Assembly (NCBI GenBank): GCA_021796445.1
Contig: JAKACB010000007.1
Location: 1 to 35,758 of the forward strand
Direction of reading: 5' to 3'
DNA from: Nanobdellota archaeon
GTDB taxonomy: Archaea; Nanoarchaeota; Nanoarchaeia; Parvarchaeales; Parvarchaeaceae
Length of the DNA stretch: 35,758 bases
Positions 7,225 to 15,597 of this stretch are shown one piece after another. The translations under genes and the position numbers were made by a program. Every line of letters starts with the position of its first letter. The first letter of the stretch is position 1. Below the pieces are notes generated by a model. It saw only the letters and a list, made by a program, of their open reading frames with translations. It did no database searches and was not told the DNA's origin.

Positions 7225-8174
7225 TGAGTTTCATTGAATCTTTGAACATATTCTTCAGGCCTTAATGAATTAAGGTATAAACCAGAAAGCTCCATCGCTC
7301 CGAAATTTGAAAATCTTGGGGTAATCTCTACATAGAAATGCAGTTCTTTATTGTCCTTAAGTTCATGGAAAATAAGATTATAGGAGTGGTTGCCGAATAT
7401 TTTCTGGTTTTTCTCAAGTATTGTTTTTATGAACCCGGACAGGCTTTTTATCTCATTTTCTTCAAGCTTTCCTACGTAATCAATGTGCCTTTTTGGCATT
7501 ATTATTGAATGTCCCCTGAATCTTGAGCCATATGGCGCAAATGCAACAGCATTATTATCTTCCATTAAAACTCTTTCCTTTTCTTTTTTTAATGCGCCTT
7601 CAAGTATGCATTTCCCGTGGTTGTTTTTTATGATCTCAATTTCCTGTTTTATTATTGGCAGAATAAAAGTGAAACCAATTACCTGCGTGTGCGGGTGATA
7701 TAAGCTTCCTCCGCTTATGCTTCCGCTGTTTCTGAAAGTATAAACCTGCTCTATTTTTTTGTCAGAGTATGCAAGTTTTTCCGCATCAGCTATAAGATTA
7801 AACCATTTTTGCAGCATGCTTTCTTCAATCTCATGAAATTTCTGTAAATGGTAGGGAGTATCTACTATTACGTAAGAGCGGCCATAGTTTATGTATTTTT
7901 TGAAAAAATCGGAACTTTCATGGGGTGTTAACTCTTCGTTTACAATTGGATATTTATTGTACATTAATCTTAGCTTCCACGGTTTATCAACAAATTTTAT
8001 CGTTGTATTGAGATTTTCATTTCCGTATTCAAAAGGACAGTTTTCCGCATTTCTATACATTATTTCTTCGCTTCTAAAATCCTTTGGTCTTTTGTCTCTT
8101 GAGAATGTGAATACCACGTCTGATCCGGTTATGTAATCTCTGCGTATCTCTCCTTTAAAGGGAATTTCAGACAT
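7221..8174 (-). CDS. galT: Galactose-1-phosphate uridylyltransferase family (HIT superfamily)
   Basis: Leloir enzyme exchanging UMP between UDP-glucose and galactose-1-phosphate. 317 residues in two HIT-like halves. The active-site motif is GGSLYHPHTQV with nucleophile H162 in H-P-H-x-Q, preceded by the F-R-N-S-G-S loop. The second half has GHSIIMPKRHIDYV and LHFYVEITPR. Of the usual zinc-binding C-P-F-C only the first cysteine remains (C46-P-F-E). Other nucleotidyl exchange substrates are possible (the family includes ADP-sulfurylase-like members). The convergent GalU-like gene supports sugar-nucleotide metabolism. Confidence 0.87.
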   Translation of the reverse strand: MSEIPFKGEIRRDYITGSDVVFTFSRDKRPKDFRSEEIMYRNAENCPFEYGNENLNTTIKFVDKPWKLRLMYNKYPIVNEELTPHESSDFFKKYINYGRSYVIVDTPYHLQKFHEIEESMLQKWFNLIADAEKLAYSDKKIEQVYTFRNSGSISGGSLYHPHTQVIGFTFILPIIKQEIEIIKNNHGKCILEGALKKEKERVLMEDNNAVAFAPYGSRFRGHSIIMPKRHIDYVGKLEENEIKSLSGFIKTILEKNQKIFGNHSYNLIFHELKDNKELHFYVEITPRFSNFGAMELSGLYLNSLRPEEYVQRFNETH

Positions 8175-8249
8175 AGCAACATAACAACAATTGAAGATAA
8201 AAATGTTTTTGTTTTTATTTTATAGGCTGTAAAAACAGTGAATGGTTAT

Positions 8250-8322
8250 TGCTCCCGCCGGGATTTGAACCCGGGTCAGTGACTCGAGAGGCCACCGTCC
8301 TTGGCCGCTAGACTACGAGAGC
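8250..8322 (-). tRNA. tRNA-Glu(CTC)
   Basis: Read on the minus strand: acceptor GCTCTCG with CGGGAGC (one T-G pair), anticodon stem GTGGC/GTCAC with loop CTCTCGA, anticodon CTC, T stem CCGGG/CCCGG with loop TTCAAAT, discriminator A. 73 nt, no intron, CCA not encoded. Confidence 0.95.
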
Positions 8323-8413
8323 AGCATAGATAATATTAAAGTGCTCGTATTAATAAATTATAGATTTAATAGCTTAGCACCAAATATATTAGTCTTAAGA
8401 TGTTACTAAATTT

Positions 8414-9520
8414 ATGGATAGGAAGTACTTAGCGGCATTAAGCACTACTGTAGGGACGATAGTGGGTGGTGGAATACTTGCTTTGCCCTATGCAATAGAG
8501 AAAAGCGGGTTTTTTGAGGGAATAGCGCTCCTTGTACTGATAGGATCTGCGTCTATATTGATAACAATGTACACTGGTGAACTTTCTAGCCATTTTAAAA
8601 AACTGCATCAATTACCTGTAATAATAAGCAAGTACACAGGCAAAAGACTAAGAATTTTGATTCTAATATTCCAAGTTTTAACCATCTATGGCGCACAGAT
8701 AGCATATCTTACTGGGATAGCATTGGTGATGGTGTTTCTTTTTCATTTGCCCTATGCAGTTTCCATTCTTTTAGTCTTTTTGCTTACCCTCCCCTTAATA
8801 TACAAAGGCTACAAATTGGTTGAGGATGCAGAAACGCCATTGCTTTTTATAAAGATAGCTCTTATAGTTGCAGCGGCTTTGTCGGTTCTTACAATAGTCA
8901 AGGATGCAAACTTTTATTTATATAATATAACAGATCTTTTTGGGCCATTCGGAATAATCCTTTTCTCTTTTACAGGTTATACCGTAATACCGGAAGTAAA
9001 GGAAGAGCTTGGGGGAATGGACAAGCTTGCAAGCGTTATCATTGTTTCATATATAATTTCCATTCTTATTTATGTTTTTTTCTCCTTCGCATTTGTTGGC
9101 GCTTTCGGCCACTCAGTGTCAATTGTTGCTACCGACGGAATACATTCAATTTACTATGAAATACTGTTTTCTTTAACTACTTTATTCCTTCTTTTAACGC
9201 CATACATAGCGCTTAGTCTTGTACTGGCTGATTCCTTTACTTATGATTTTGGAATCGGAAGAAAGCCCAGTATGTTTTTATCGCTAGCGGCCCCATTCGC
9301 GATAGCACTTTTCGACTTAAATTTTGAAAGTATACTTGATTTTACAGGAGGGATATTTATTTCGCTTCTTGCAATTCTAATACTATTTGCCGTTTTTATT
9401 GAAAGAAGAAAAGCCAAAAATAAGATTAAATACCTTGTGCCAGGCGGCATATACCTTATAGTCTTTACATTTGCAGTCATGCTTTTGGGCCTGGTATATA
9501 CAGTTTATTCAATAATATGA
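8414..9520 (+). CDS. Amino-acid permease of the AAAP/aromatic permease type
   Basis: 368 residues with about ten or eleven membrane helices; an integral membrane importer. The first helix carries TTVGTIVGGGILALPYAIEK, the signature of the APC superfamily branch that includes TyrP/Mtr and SLC38-like carriers; GPFGIILFSFTGYTVIPEV is the helix 6 region. The substrate is not identifiable, but an amino-acid importer would fit a small genome with limited biosynthesis (inference). Its stop overlaps the pelota start by 4 bases (ATGA). Confidence 0.83.
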   Translation: MDRKYLAALSTTVGTIVGGGILALPYAIEKSGFFEGIALLVLIGSASILITMYTGELSSHFKKLHQLPVIISKYTGKRLRILILIFQVLTIYGAQIAYLTGIALVMVFLFHLPYAVSILLVFLLTLPLIYKGYKLVEDAETPLLFIKIALIVAAALSVLTIVKDANFYLYNITDLFGPFGIILFSFTGYTVIPEVKEELGGMDKLASVIIVSYIISILIYVFFSFAFVGAFGHSVSIVATDGIHSIYYEILFSLTTLFLLLTPYIALSLVLADSFTYDFGIGRKPSMFLSLAAPFAIALFDLNFESILDFTGGIFISLLAILILFAVFIERRKAKNKIKYLVPGGIYLIVFTFAVMLLGLVYTVYSII

Positions 9521-10509
9521 AAGTTACAAAGTTGGACAGCAGAAACAATCTGATAAAGGCAATAGTGAAATCTTATAGCGATCTTATTTTCCTACAATAT
9601 ATATACGAAAATGGGGATGAGTTAACTGCTTACTCTAGGAGAAAAGTCGTTGTAGGTAAATCGCAGGAGATAAAGACAATAAAACTAACAGTAATAATCG
9701 AAAAGATAAAATTGACGGAAACGTCTTTGGATATTGGGGGTAGGATAACCTACTCATCTGATGAAAATGTTCCATTACATAAGTATCATACAATCCAGAT
9801 AAAGAGAGGAACAGGGTTCATCCTTAAAAAAAGCAGGCTTCTGCATTTTCAGATCAAGCTTCTAAGACAGGCTGCGGAAACTTCCCCCAGGGTATTTATC
9901 TGTGTTTATGAGGAAGGTACAGCATTCTTTTATATAATGTCAAACTACAGGATAAATAGAAAGATGAACTTTGCAAAAGCAGTAAGCGGCAAGAGATTCA
10001 AAAACGAGAGCAGGAAAGAATTTTTCACAAAACTCGCGGCCTTGCTTTCTGAAGAATATTCGAAGGGATACAACGCTTTCATCGTAGCAGGAAAGGCTCT
10101 AGACAATGAGGATTTAAGAAAAAACTATCTTAAGGATAAAAGCATAACCTATGAAACGGTTTCATATGCAGACACGGGTTTGAGGGAGCTTTTATCCAGG
10201 GATAGCATAAATGAGGCACTAACCAGAGCAAGGCTTTCCATCCAAAGACAGCTGATCAATGAGTACTTATCAGGGATATCAAGAGATGATGGGCATTATG
10301 TCTATGGGGAGAACAAGCTGATTGAGGCATTAGCCAAAAGAAGGCCGCAGCAGGCTCTTATTTCGAAGGAATATATACTGAATAATAAAGAAATTATTGA
10401 AAAACTTGATAATCTAGGCTGTGAGATCGTTTTGTTTGATGAAAACGATGAATCATTAAGCCAATTAGACTCGTTCGGCGGGATTCTTGCAAAATTTACA
10501 GATATTTAG
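9517..10509 (+). CDS. pelA: Pelota (Dom34) mRNA surveillance/ribosome rescue protein
   Basis: eRF1 paralog that, with the GTPase aEF1A and ABCE1, splits stalled ribosomes in the A site. 330 residues, slightly short of the usual 340-360. N-terminal Sm-like domain (about 1-125) with LTVIIEKIKL and HTIQIKRGT; central domain (about 130-260) around VFICVYEEGTAFFYIM and AFIVAGKAL; C-terminal alpha/beta domain with YGENKLIEALAKR, ALISKEYI and GILAKFTDI. It lacks the GGQ of release factors, as expected. It is translationally coupled to the upstream permease. Confidence 0.9.
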   Translation: MKVTKLDSRNNLIKAIVKSYSDLIFLQYIYENGDELTAYSRRKVVVGKSQEIKTIKLTVIIEKIKLTETSLDIGGRITYSSDENVPLHKYHTIQIKRGTGFILKKSRLLHFQIKLLRQAAETSPRVFICVYEEGTAFFYIMSNYRINRKMNFAKAVSGKRFKNESRKEFFTKLAALLSEEYSKGYNAFIVAGKALDNEDLRKNYLKDKSITYETVSYADTGLRELLSRDSINEALTRARLSIQRQLINEYLSGISRDDGHYVYGENKLIEALAKRRPQQALISKEYILNNKEIIEKLDNLGCEIVLFDENDESLSQLDSFGGILAKFTDI

Positions 10510-10582
10510 CCTAAATTAAAACAAGTTACCTTTGAAAGGTAGAAAATTAAGCTTAAATACAAAGTGCTGTGTTTATCTATTA

Positions 10583-11596
10583 ATGAACAGTCCGAGCATA
10601 GCATTTCTTTTGCCCGCATTTGTAAGTCAAAAAGCTGCACAGAGACGGGAGTTTTTAGATAAGCTGAATGTAGCAGTAAGTAAGCAGTCTATAGTGCTGC
10701 TGGATTCAATAGAAACAGATGAGGAAAGGTGGAAAAATTTAATAATCGTAAAGTTTGCACATTCACGGCTTTTTGGGGAAAGCTTCCGGCTTGGTTTGTC
10801 AGCGGCTTTGAATCTCGGTGCTGAAAAAATAGTTACATTTGAAAGTTACTCCGCAGAAAACGGGGCATGGTTTACCGATTACTTAAATGGCGGTAACATG
10901 ATTGAAAGTGGAAAAAGAAACTTTAGGGAAATGCTTGTAACGGAGATTTCTAATTTATTGTCATTTGGTAATTCATACAATAATTTTTCTTTTAATAGGA
11001 TATTTACCAAAGAATCTGCTTTGCTTCTTAAAGACACAAAACTGAACGGAAAGTCTTTCCTTGTCGAATCGATAAACATTCTTAATGCCCACGGTATACA
11101 CACTACTGAAATAATAAGAGAAGAGTATGGAAAGGACAATAAAAGGATCAATCTAGCAGAGATGGTCGAATCAATAATAAAAAGCTTTAATAAGACCTCA
11201 ATAAATTACAGTCTGATTTCTTCTTTTTCCTACATGGTTAACTTACTTATGGTATATACAAGCCTAAGTCTTGGTTTTTTCTATCCCCTAGCGGTGCTTT
11301 TTGGAGGTGAGATAAGCGGACTTTCAAATTTTATCGTAAATGAGAAGATAAACTTTAGGAACAAGGGTTTTCTTAGTTCTGCATACCGTTTCGGAAAGTT
11401 CAATGCCTTTATACTAGCAGTAGTGGCCTTTGACATATTCATGATTAGCGTTATATCCAAGTACATGCTTGCCTTTGGAAGGACGTATTTTTCAATTATA
11501 TCCACGTTTTCAATAGTTATAGTTTCAGCGGTTTCCCTCTTCTTTACAAATAAGTTAATATGGGGGAAAGGAAACCATCAGAAGGTTTTTCTGTAA
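10583..11596 (+). CDS. Degenerate GT2 (dolichol-phosphate mannosyltransferase-like) domain fused to a GtrA membrane domain
   Basis: 337 residues from the ATG at 10583; a TTG start at 10532 would add 17. The ATG is preferred because CTTAAATAC lies about 28 bases before it. The N-terminal half (about 1-200) follows the GT2 outline (FGESFRLGLSAALNLGAEKI), but at the metal-binding D-x-D the sequence is T-F-E-S-Y-S. The C-terminal 130 residues have four membrane helices of the GtrA family with FGGEISGLSNFIVNEKINF. GtrA proteins are thought to move polyprenyl-linked sugars. The catalytic half may be inactive or use other residues. Family call moderately sure. Confidence 0.66.
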   Translation: MNSPSIAFLLPAFVSQKAAQRREFLDKLNVAVSKQSIVLLDSIETDEERWKNLIIVKFAHSRLFGESFRLGLSAALNLGAEKIVTFESYSAENGAWFTDYLNGGNMIESGKRNFREMLVTEISNLLSFGNSYNNFSFNRIFTKESALLLKDTKLNGKSFLVESINILNAHGIHTTEIIREEYGKDNKRINLAEMVESIIKSFNKTSINYSLISSFSYMVNLLMVYTSLSLGFFYPLAVLFGGEISGLSNFIVNEKINFRNKGFLSSAYRFGKFNAFILAVVAFDIFMISVISKYMLAFGRTYFSIISTFSIVIVSAVSLFFTNKLIWGKGNHQKVFL

Positions 11597-11612
11597 GCTG
11601 GTTGTTATGATC

Positions 11613-11684
11613 TGGACCGGCCGAGATTTGAACTCGGAGCCTTCACGATGCGAACGTGACGTCATGCCATTAGACCACCGGCCC
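11613..11684 (-). tRNA. tRNA-Ala(CGC)
   Basis: Read on the minus strand: acceptor GGGCCGG with CCGGTCC including the G3-U70 pair that defines alanine tRNAs; anticodon stem TCACG/CGTGA, loop TTCGCAT, anticodon CGC; T arm CCGAG/CTCGG with loop TTCAAAT; discriminator A. 72 nt, no intron. Confidence 0.95.
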
Positions 11685-11691
11685 GTACTCT

Positions 11692-11699
11692 TTATAAAT
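11692..11699 (+). promoter_or_regulatory. TATA box of the four-helix membrane protein gene
   Basis: TTATAAAT-type box centred about 35 bases before the ATG at 11731, giving a very short leader. It lies too close to the tRNA-Ala start to serve that gene. Confidence 0.45.
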
Positions 11700-11730
11700 A
11701 GCACCTGTTAATATTAATAATATTAAATTT

Positions 11731-12156
11731 ATGGCCAAAATCTCTGGGAAAAAGATAATAGAACAACCATCCATTTACTTGCTTTTAGGCATAGTTTCTG
11801 CAATAATTATAGCCAGGCTTTACGTTTATTTTGGAGGAAATCTCGGACTAGGCTATAATGGTATAAAATTTCATCATATATTTTTAGGGATTATACTCGT
11901 AATAGTCAGCGGAATAGTGTTTTTCGCGCTCGATGAACAGCTTAGAAGAAACAATACAGCAATGTGCATTACCGCTCTTGTTTTTGGTTTTGGTGTTGGT
12001 CTTATATCAGACGAGGCTAATTTTCTGGTAAGTGTAGGCCAGTACTATAACTTGAGCAATTACTACCAGCCTATAAATCTGTATGTAGATACAGCTTTCA
12101 TTGTTTTTGCATTCCTGCTTTTTATCTTTTCAATATTTAAAAAGAAGCGAAAATAG
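11731..12156 (+). CDS. Small four-helix membrane protein with conserved-looking HH and DE motifs
   Basis: 141 residues, about four membrane helices (15-34, 49-68, 78-98, 118-135). At the start of helix 2 is KFHHIFLGI (H48, H49), and at the end of helix 3 GVGLISDEANFLV (D94, E95), followed by a Tyr-rich loop. Paired HH and DE groups facing each other near a membrane surface could bind a metal. Similar unnamed membrane proteins with H-H ... G-L-I-x-D-E occur in other prokaryotes as far as I recall; no function is known to me. Confidence 0.75.
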   Translation: MAKISGKKIIEQPSIYLLLGIVSAIIIARLYVYFGGNLGLGYNGIKFHHIFLGIILVIVSGIVFFALDEQLRRNNTAMCITALVFGFGVGLISDEANFLVSVGQYYNLSNYYQPINLYVDTAFIVFAFLLFIFSIFKKKRK

Positions 12157-12302
12157 TTTGGTCATTTAATGCTTTCTATAATCTATTTAGTAGGCAGTTT
12201 AATTACCGCATTTTTTGAGCCAACCTAAGTATGTATTATGTTTATTTATCAAATGTGAGCGGAAAATACGCATGCTTTAACAGTGAGAGGATGTCACCAT
12301 GC

Positions 12303-12860
12303 CTAGTTAATGATTATTTTTTTAGCAGGCACATACTTTGGAATGTCATATACGCTGAAAAATACTGTTTTCCCGCTGTCTATCGCAAGTTTAAGCTCGT
12401 TATCAGCCCCTTTTGAATCTCCTATCTTATGATGATAATAAAGGATAGCGTCGCAGTCTTTTAGCCATTCACTATCTGCTTTTATATAATATTCATATGA
12501 AAGTATTTTCTTACCATATAGGTGTATGAAGTGAGTTAAATGTGGTATGTAAGGCAGGTGTCCTTTATCTGCTACGTCTATTCCATAGTCTATTGCACTT
12601 ACTGTGTTTTCATGCGCAATTCTTGCGTAATCATGCGCACTTGCATCCTTCGGCGTATACGGGCCGGCAATGTATATCTTTAAAGGACGGTCTATCTCAT
12701 TTTCAAGATTGTTTTTCTTTTGGATACCCATATAGAAGGCACGTTCAAGACTCATTTCAACTAATGTTTTCTGTGCCTTTTCTTTGTTTCCTTTCCCGAT
12801 CTGTTCGGAAAGAAGCTCGAGTTTACTTTGCTTTTTTATAAAATTATAAAGATTATCCAT
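12303..12860 (-). CDS. Nucleoside 2-deoxyribosyltransferase-like (DUF4406-type) protein
   Basis: 185 residues from the ATG at 12860; an upstream ATG at 12941 would put 38 bases inside the S9 gene. The later start is favoured by a TATA-like run (minus strand of 12882-12895) about 28 bases away. The C-terminal domain (from about residue 58) begins KIYIAGPYTPKD, the glycine/proline loop typical of this Rossmann-like family, continues with HLPYIPHLTHF, and has ADSEWLKDCDAILYY and SKGADNELKLA, placing the conserved Asp and Glu. The first 57 residues are helical and unassigned. It may cleave or exchange nucleoside N-glycosidic bonds; substrate unknown. Confidence 0.76.
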   Translation of the reverse strand: MDNLYNFIKKQSKLELLSEQIGKGNKEKAQKTLVEMSLERAFYMGIQKKNNLENEIDRPLKIYIAGPYTPKDASAHDYARIAHENTVSAIDYGIDVADKGHLPYIPHLTHFIHLYGKKILSYEYYIKADSEWLKDCDAILYYHHKIGDSKGADNELKLAIDSGKTVFFSVYDIPKYVPAKKIIIN

Positions 12861-12903
12861 ACAAAGGTATTTAAGAAAAGCCGGTATATTTAAGTCTTTA
12901 AGT

Positions 12904-13299
12904 TCATCTGTAGCTTGTCTGCTTAAGTGCCCTTGCTGCACTTCTGTAGGGTTTCTGGGCTTCAGTTTGTCTTTTATCGTCTACAAGCAGTGTTCTGTCG
13001 TATTCCAGAAACTTTTTTCTAAGTGCCTTCTCTTTTTTTACGAGGCTTTTTGCGATTGCAGATCTTACCGTTTGTGCCCTGGCAACCTGACCTCCCCCTC
13101 TTATTTTTATTGTTATATCATATTTTTTGTAAAGAGAATCGGACAATTCAATAGGTTCAGAGGCTATCATCCTGAAAAGCTTGTCATTAAATGAATGCAA
13201 TGATTTGCCGTTTATGTACACATTTCCGCTTCCCTCTTTTATTACGGCATTTGCAACAGCCGTTTTTCTCTTTGCTACTATCATTGCATTCTTTTTCAT
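12904..13299 (-). CDS. rps9: Small ribosomal subunit protein S9 (uS9)
   Basis: 131 residues, normal archaeal size. KRKTAVANAVIKEGSGNVYI near the start, RGGGQVARAQTVRSAIAKSL in the middle, and DKRQTEAQKPYRSAARALK with final S-Y-R at the end, the tail that reaches the P-site tRNA. Its start overlaps the L13 stop by 4 bases, the classic L13-S9 operon. Confidence 0.97.
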   Translation of the reverse strand: MKKNAMIVAKRKTAVANAVIKEGSGNVYINGKSLHSFNDKLFRMIASEPIELSDSLYKKYDITIKIRGGGQVARAQTVRSAIAKSLVKKEKALRKKFLEYDRTLLVDDKRQTEAQKPYRSAARALKQTSYR

Positions 13300-13706
13300 T
13301 TTACCTGTTTAAGTATATTTGCAAGCTCTCCTATTTTAACTTTGTGTATAGGCTTGTCCATTCTTACCTTTGCAATATTGATCATTTCCTTATCTTTTAA
13401 CTCCTCTGGAATGGATTCATATACTTTTATCCTTTTGAATGCTTCCCTGCCGTGGTACCTCTTGTTTCTTATCATGCCTCTAAGAGCTCTTCTAACTATC
13501 CCTTTTGTATCTCTTGGAAAGAATGGTCCTTTTGACATTGTACCAATTCTTCTTCTTTCAAGATATTTATTAAGTATGTCGTTTTTATTTCCAACTATAA
13601 CTATGTCTTTTGCGTTTACTATATCAACATTCTCTCCTTCCAGTGCCGATTTTGCTGCGAAAGTCGCTAGTCTACCCAATACAGAATCTTTTCCGTCAAT
13701 TATCAT
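13296..13706 (-). CDS. rpl13: Large ribosomal subunit protein L13 (uL13)
   Basis: 136 residues. DSVLGRLATFAAKSAL at the N-terminus, VIVGNKNDI, and RRALRGMIRNKRYHGREAFK are typical archaeal L13. First gene of the L13-S9 pair; a TTTAAATT box lies about 28 bases upstream of the ATG on the minus strand. The frequent archaeal partners L18e and RpoN/RpoK are not beside it. Confidence 0.96.
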   Translation of the reverse strand: MIIDGKDSVLGRLATFAAKSALEGENVDIVNAKDIVIVGNKNDILNKYLERRRIGTMSKGPFFPRDTKGIVRRALRGMIRNKRYHGREAFKRIKVYESIPEELKDKEMINIAKVRMDKPIHKVKIGELANILKQVK

Positions 13707-13739
13707 ATCCTTAAATAGAATACATATCTGAATTTAAAC

Positions 13740-15023
13740 CTATCGTTGTGTTTTACTTTCCTGCTCATTATTGGTTTTGAATGCCGTTCCTAAATGCATT
13801 GTTTTTTCCCAGTTCTTTTTTCCTTTTATCTCTCTACCCAATGCAATGGTGCTAGCGGCCCATTGCAGTGCCCAATAAATTGGCGTAGTTATCCCAATGA
13901 AAGCTGATTTTAAATATTTATATTTCTCGCCTTTCTCCTTTAGTATTTCGTAATAAGCCTTACCTTGCAAATAACAGTAAGCTCCTACAAAACAAAGATT
14001 TGTGTAGGCAATACCAGCGAAATATCCCATGTCTATCCCGCTGGCATACATGTAGGCACTGACTCCTATCCCTACAATATTTACTGTGCTTATAACTGAG
14101 CTTAACCCCGTAGCCAGTATTTTTAACTTGCTTTTTGTGTCTAACTCCTCTTTTTCAAGGTATTTTAGGGTAGTATCTAGTTTTCCCTGTGACCATCTGG
14201 TGCGTTGTTTCATCCAGCTTTTAATATCCTTAGGAGTTTCTTCCGTTGTTATAGTATCTATATACCCGATTTTATACTTTTTACCGGTTTTTTTCTTGCT
14301 GTACATTCTTATTGCAAGTTCATAGTCCTCTGTTAAGTTTCCATCTTCCCAGCCGTTTAATTCGTCAATTACGCTTTTCCTAAAGAAGTTAGTGGTTCCA
14401 CTAAATGGTAATACGTACCCTGCGTTATTTAATTTATACATGTAACTCTCATACCAGTATCTGTACTCAGCAGCAAACTGATGATCAAGCCATTTATTAT
14501 GTGATTCTTTTAGGCTTAATCTTCCTTGGATAGCATCATAGTTATATTTTGAAAACTCATAAGCCACTTTTTTGAATAGATCTTCATCTATATAATCTTC
14601 GGAATCTAATACTCCAATTATTTCTCCATCGGCATGTTTTAATCCTGCGTTTAATGCACGTGGTTTTCCGCGGTTTTTGTTTCCTTGAATAGATACATGC
14701 TTCACATTCTCGTATTTTTTGGATAGATATTCAGACATTCTGTTAGTTTTAAAATCGTCCTTTTCAGTTATAAGTATCAGTTCAAGTTTGCTGTAATTTC
14801 CCTTTTCAATTCTGTTAACATTGTTTATTATCACATCTTCTTCCTTATACGCAGGAATCAGAACAGATATTTTCGGTTCTTTAGTAAGCTTATTTTCTTC
14901 TTCTTTTTCATTTTTACTGTACGTTATAAAGGGATAAAAATTGTATAAATTACTGAATAACCAAAAACCATTAAATAAAGCAAAGCTGTCTTTGATATAT
15001 TCAGATACTGTTTCTATGCCCAT
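13740..15023 (-). CDS. Processive family 2 glycosyltransferase with C-terminal membrane helices
   Basis: Probably builds a cell-surface polysaccharide or modifies lipid-linked sugars at the membrane. 427 residues. Motifs in order: VLIPAYKEEDVI (about 54-65), NRGKPRALNAGLKHADGEII (118-136 region), metal-binding D140-S-E-D, T231-E-D acceptor-site motif, and Q273-R-T-R-W that binds the growing chain in cellulose/hyaluronan synthases. C-terminal helices lie around 285-305, 310-335 and 370-395. It lies 34 bases from the L13 start on the same strand but with its own direction toward L13. Confidence 0.88.
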   Translation of the reverse strand: MGIETVSEYIKDSFALFNGFWLFSNLYNFYPFITYSKNEKEEENKLTKEPKISVLIPAYKEEDVIINNVNRIEKGNYSKLELILITEKDDFKTNRMSEYLSKKYENVKHVSIQGNKNRGKPRALNAGLKHADGEIIGVLDSEDYIDEDLFKKVAYEFSKYNYDAIQGRLSLKESHNKWLDHQFAAEYRYWYESYMYKLNNAGYVLPFSGTTNFFRKSVIDELNGWEDGNLTEDYELAIRMYSKKKTGKKYKIGYIDTITTEETPKDIKSWMKQRTRWSQGKLDTTLKYLEKEELDTKSKLKILATGLSSVISTVNIVGIGVSAYMYASGIDMGYFAGIAYTNLCFVGAYCYLQGKAYYEILKEKGEKYKYLKSAFIGITTPIYWALQWAASTIALGREIKGKKNWEKTMHLGTAFKTNNEQESKTQR

Positions 15024-15075
15024 ACCTTATTTATTATCAGATAATGATTATTTTACTAATAGTATAATCTTTTGT

Positions 15076-15291
15076 TTAAATAACTATTTCATTCTTTGCG
15101 GCCCAGTCCAAAAGCTTTATTATATCCTCTACAGAATACTTCCTTACCGCATCTGGCAATACCGTTAATATCCTGTCCAAAGAGGGGATGTAACTTTTTA
15201 GTATCGGAGGTATGGCAGAGTAAACCTTTACCAGCGAAGTCAATATCTCTTCTGCATCTTCATTTGTTATGCTTGTTCCGGCAAATCCCAT
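15076..15291 (-). CDS. Small soluble protein of unknown function
   Basis: 71 residues, no membrane segment. Largely helical with a repeated acidic/hydrophobic pattern (NEDAEEILTSLVKVYSAIPP, then SVEDIIKLLDWAAKNEIVI). It starts one base after the stop of the 87-residue membrane protein, so the two form an operon. No family recognised; I consider it real from its tight coupling and coding-like composition. Confidence 0.55.
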   Translation of the reverse strand: MGFAGTSITNEDAEEILTSLVKVYSAIPPILKSYIPSLDRILTVLPDAVRKYSVEDIIKLLDWAAKNEIVI

Positions 15292-15292
15292 G

Positions 15293-15556
15293 TCAATAAT
15301 ATTTATAGTATTTGCCCATTTTTGAGTGGAAGCTTAATCCCATAACTATCAATCCTATTACTATGAAGATTATTGAGGTGTACTCCTGCTGCAACGGTAT
15401 AAATGATAGGATTTTATTGATATATCCGCTTATTGCCTGTATACTTAATCCTAAAAAAGATATGCCTCCTACTAAAAATATTATCAATCCTATCAAAAAC
15501 AATGATTTTATCATATATTCTAATAGATTTTTCCATAATTTAACCTTTTCTTGCAA
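15293..15556 (-). CDS. Small two-helix membrane protein of unknown function
   Basis: 87 residues with two hydrophobic helices (about 14-45 and 60-76) and a positively charged C-terminus (HSKMGKYYKYY). It precedes the 71-residue gene by one base. It is divergent from the zinc-ribbon/Hsp20-like gene across a 41-base gap. No family recognised. Confidence 0.58.
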   Translation of the reverse strand: MQEKVKLWKNLLEYMIKSLFLIGLIIFLVGGISFLGLSIQAISGYINKILSFIPLQQEYTSIIFIVIGLIVMGLSFHSKMGKYYKYY

Positions 15557-15597
15557 TCTACAGCAAATTATATATTAGATTGCATACAACAGAATCT

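Noticed and set aside
9517..10509. Peptide release factor aRF1
   Set aside because: No GGQ motif and the three-domain layout and motifs are those of pelota.
12231..12416. 61-codon plus-strand frame after the four-helix membrane protein
   Set aside because: Runs antisense into the deoxyribosyltransferase-like gene and has no recognisable protein features. The rest of the 12157-12302 gap shows nothing else.
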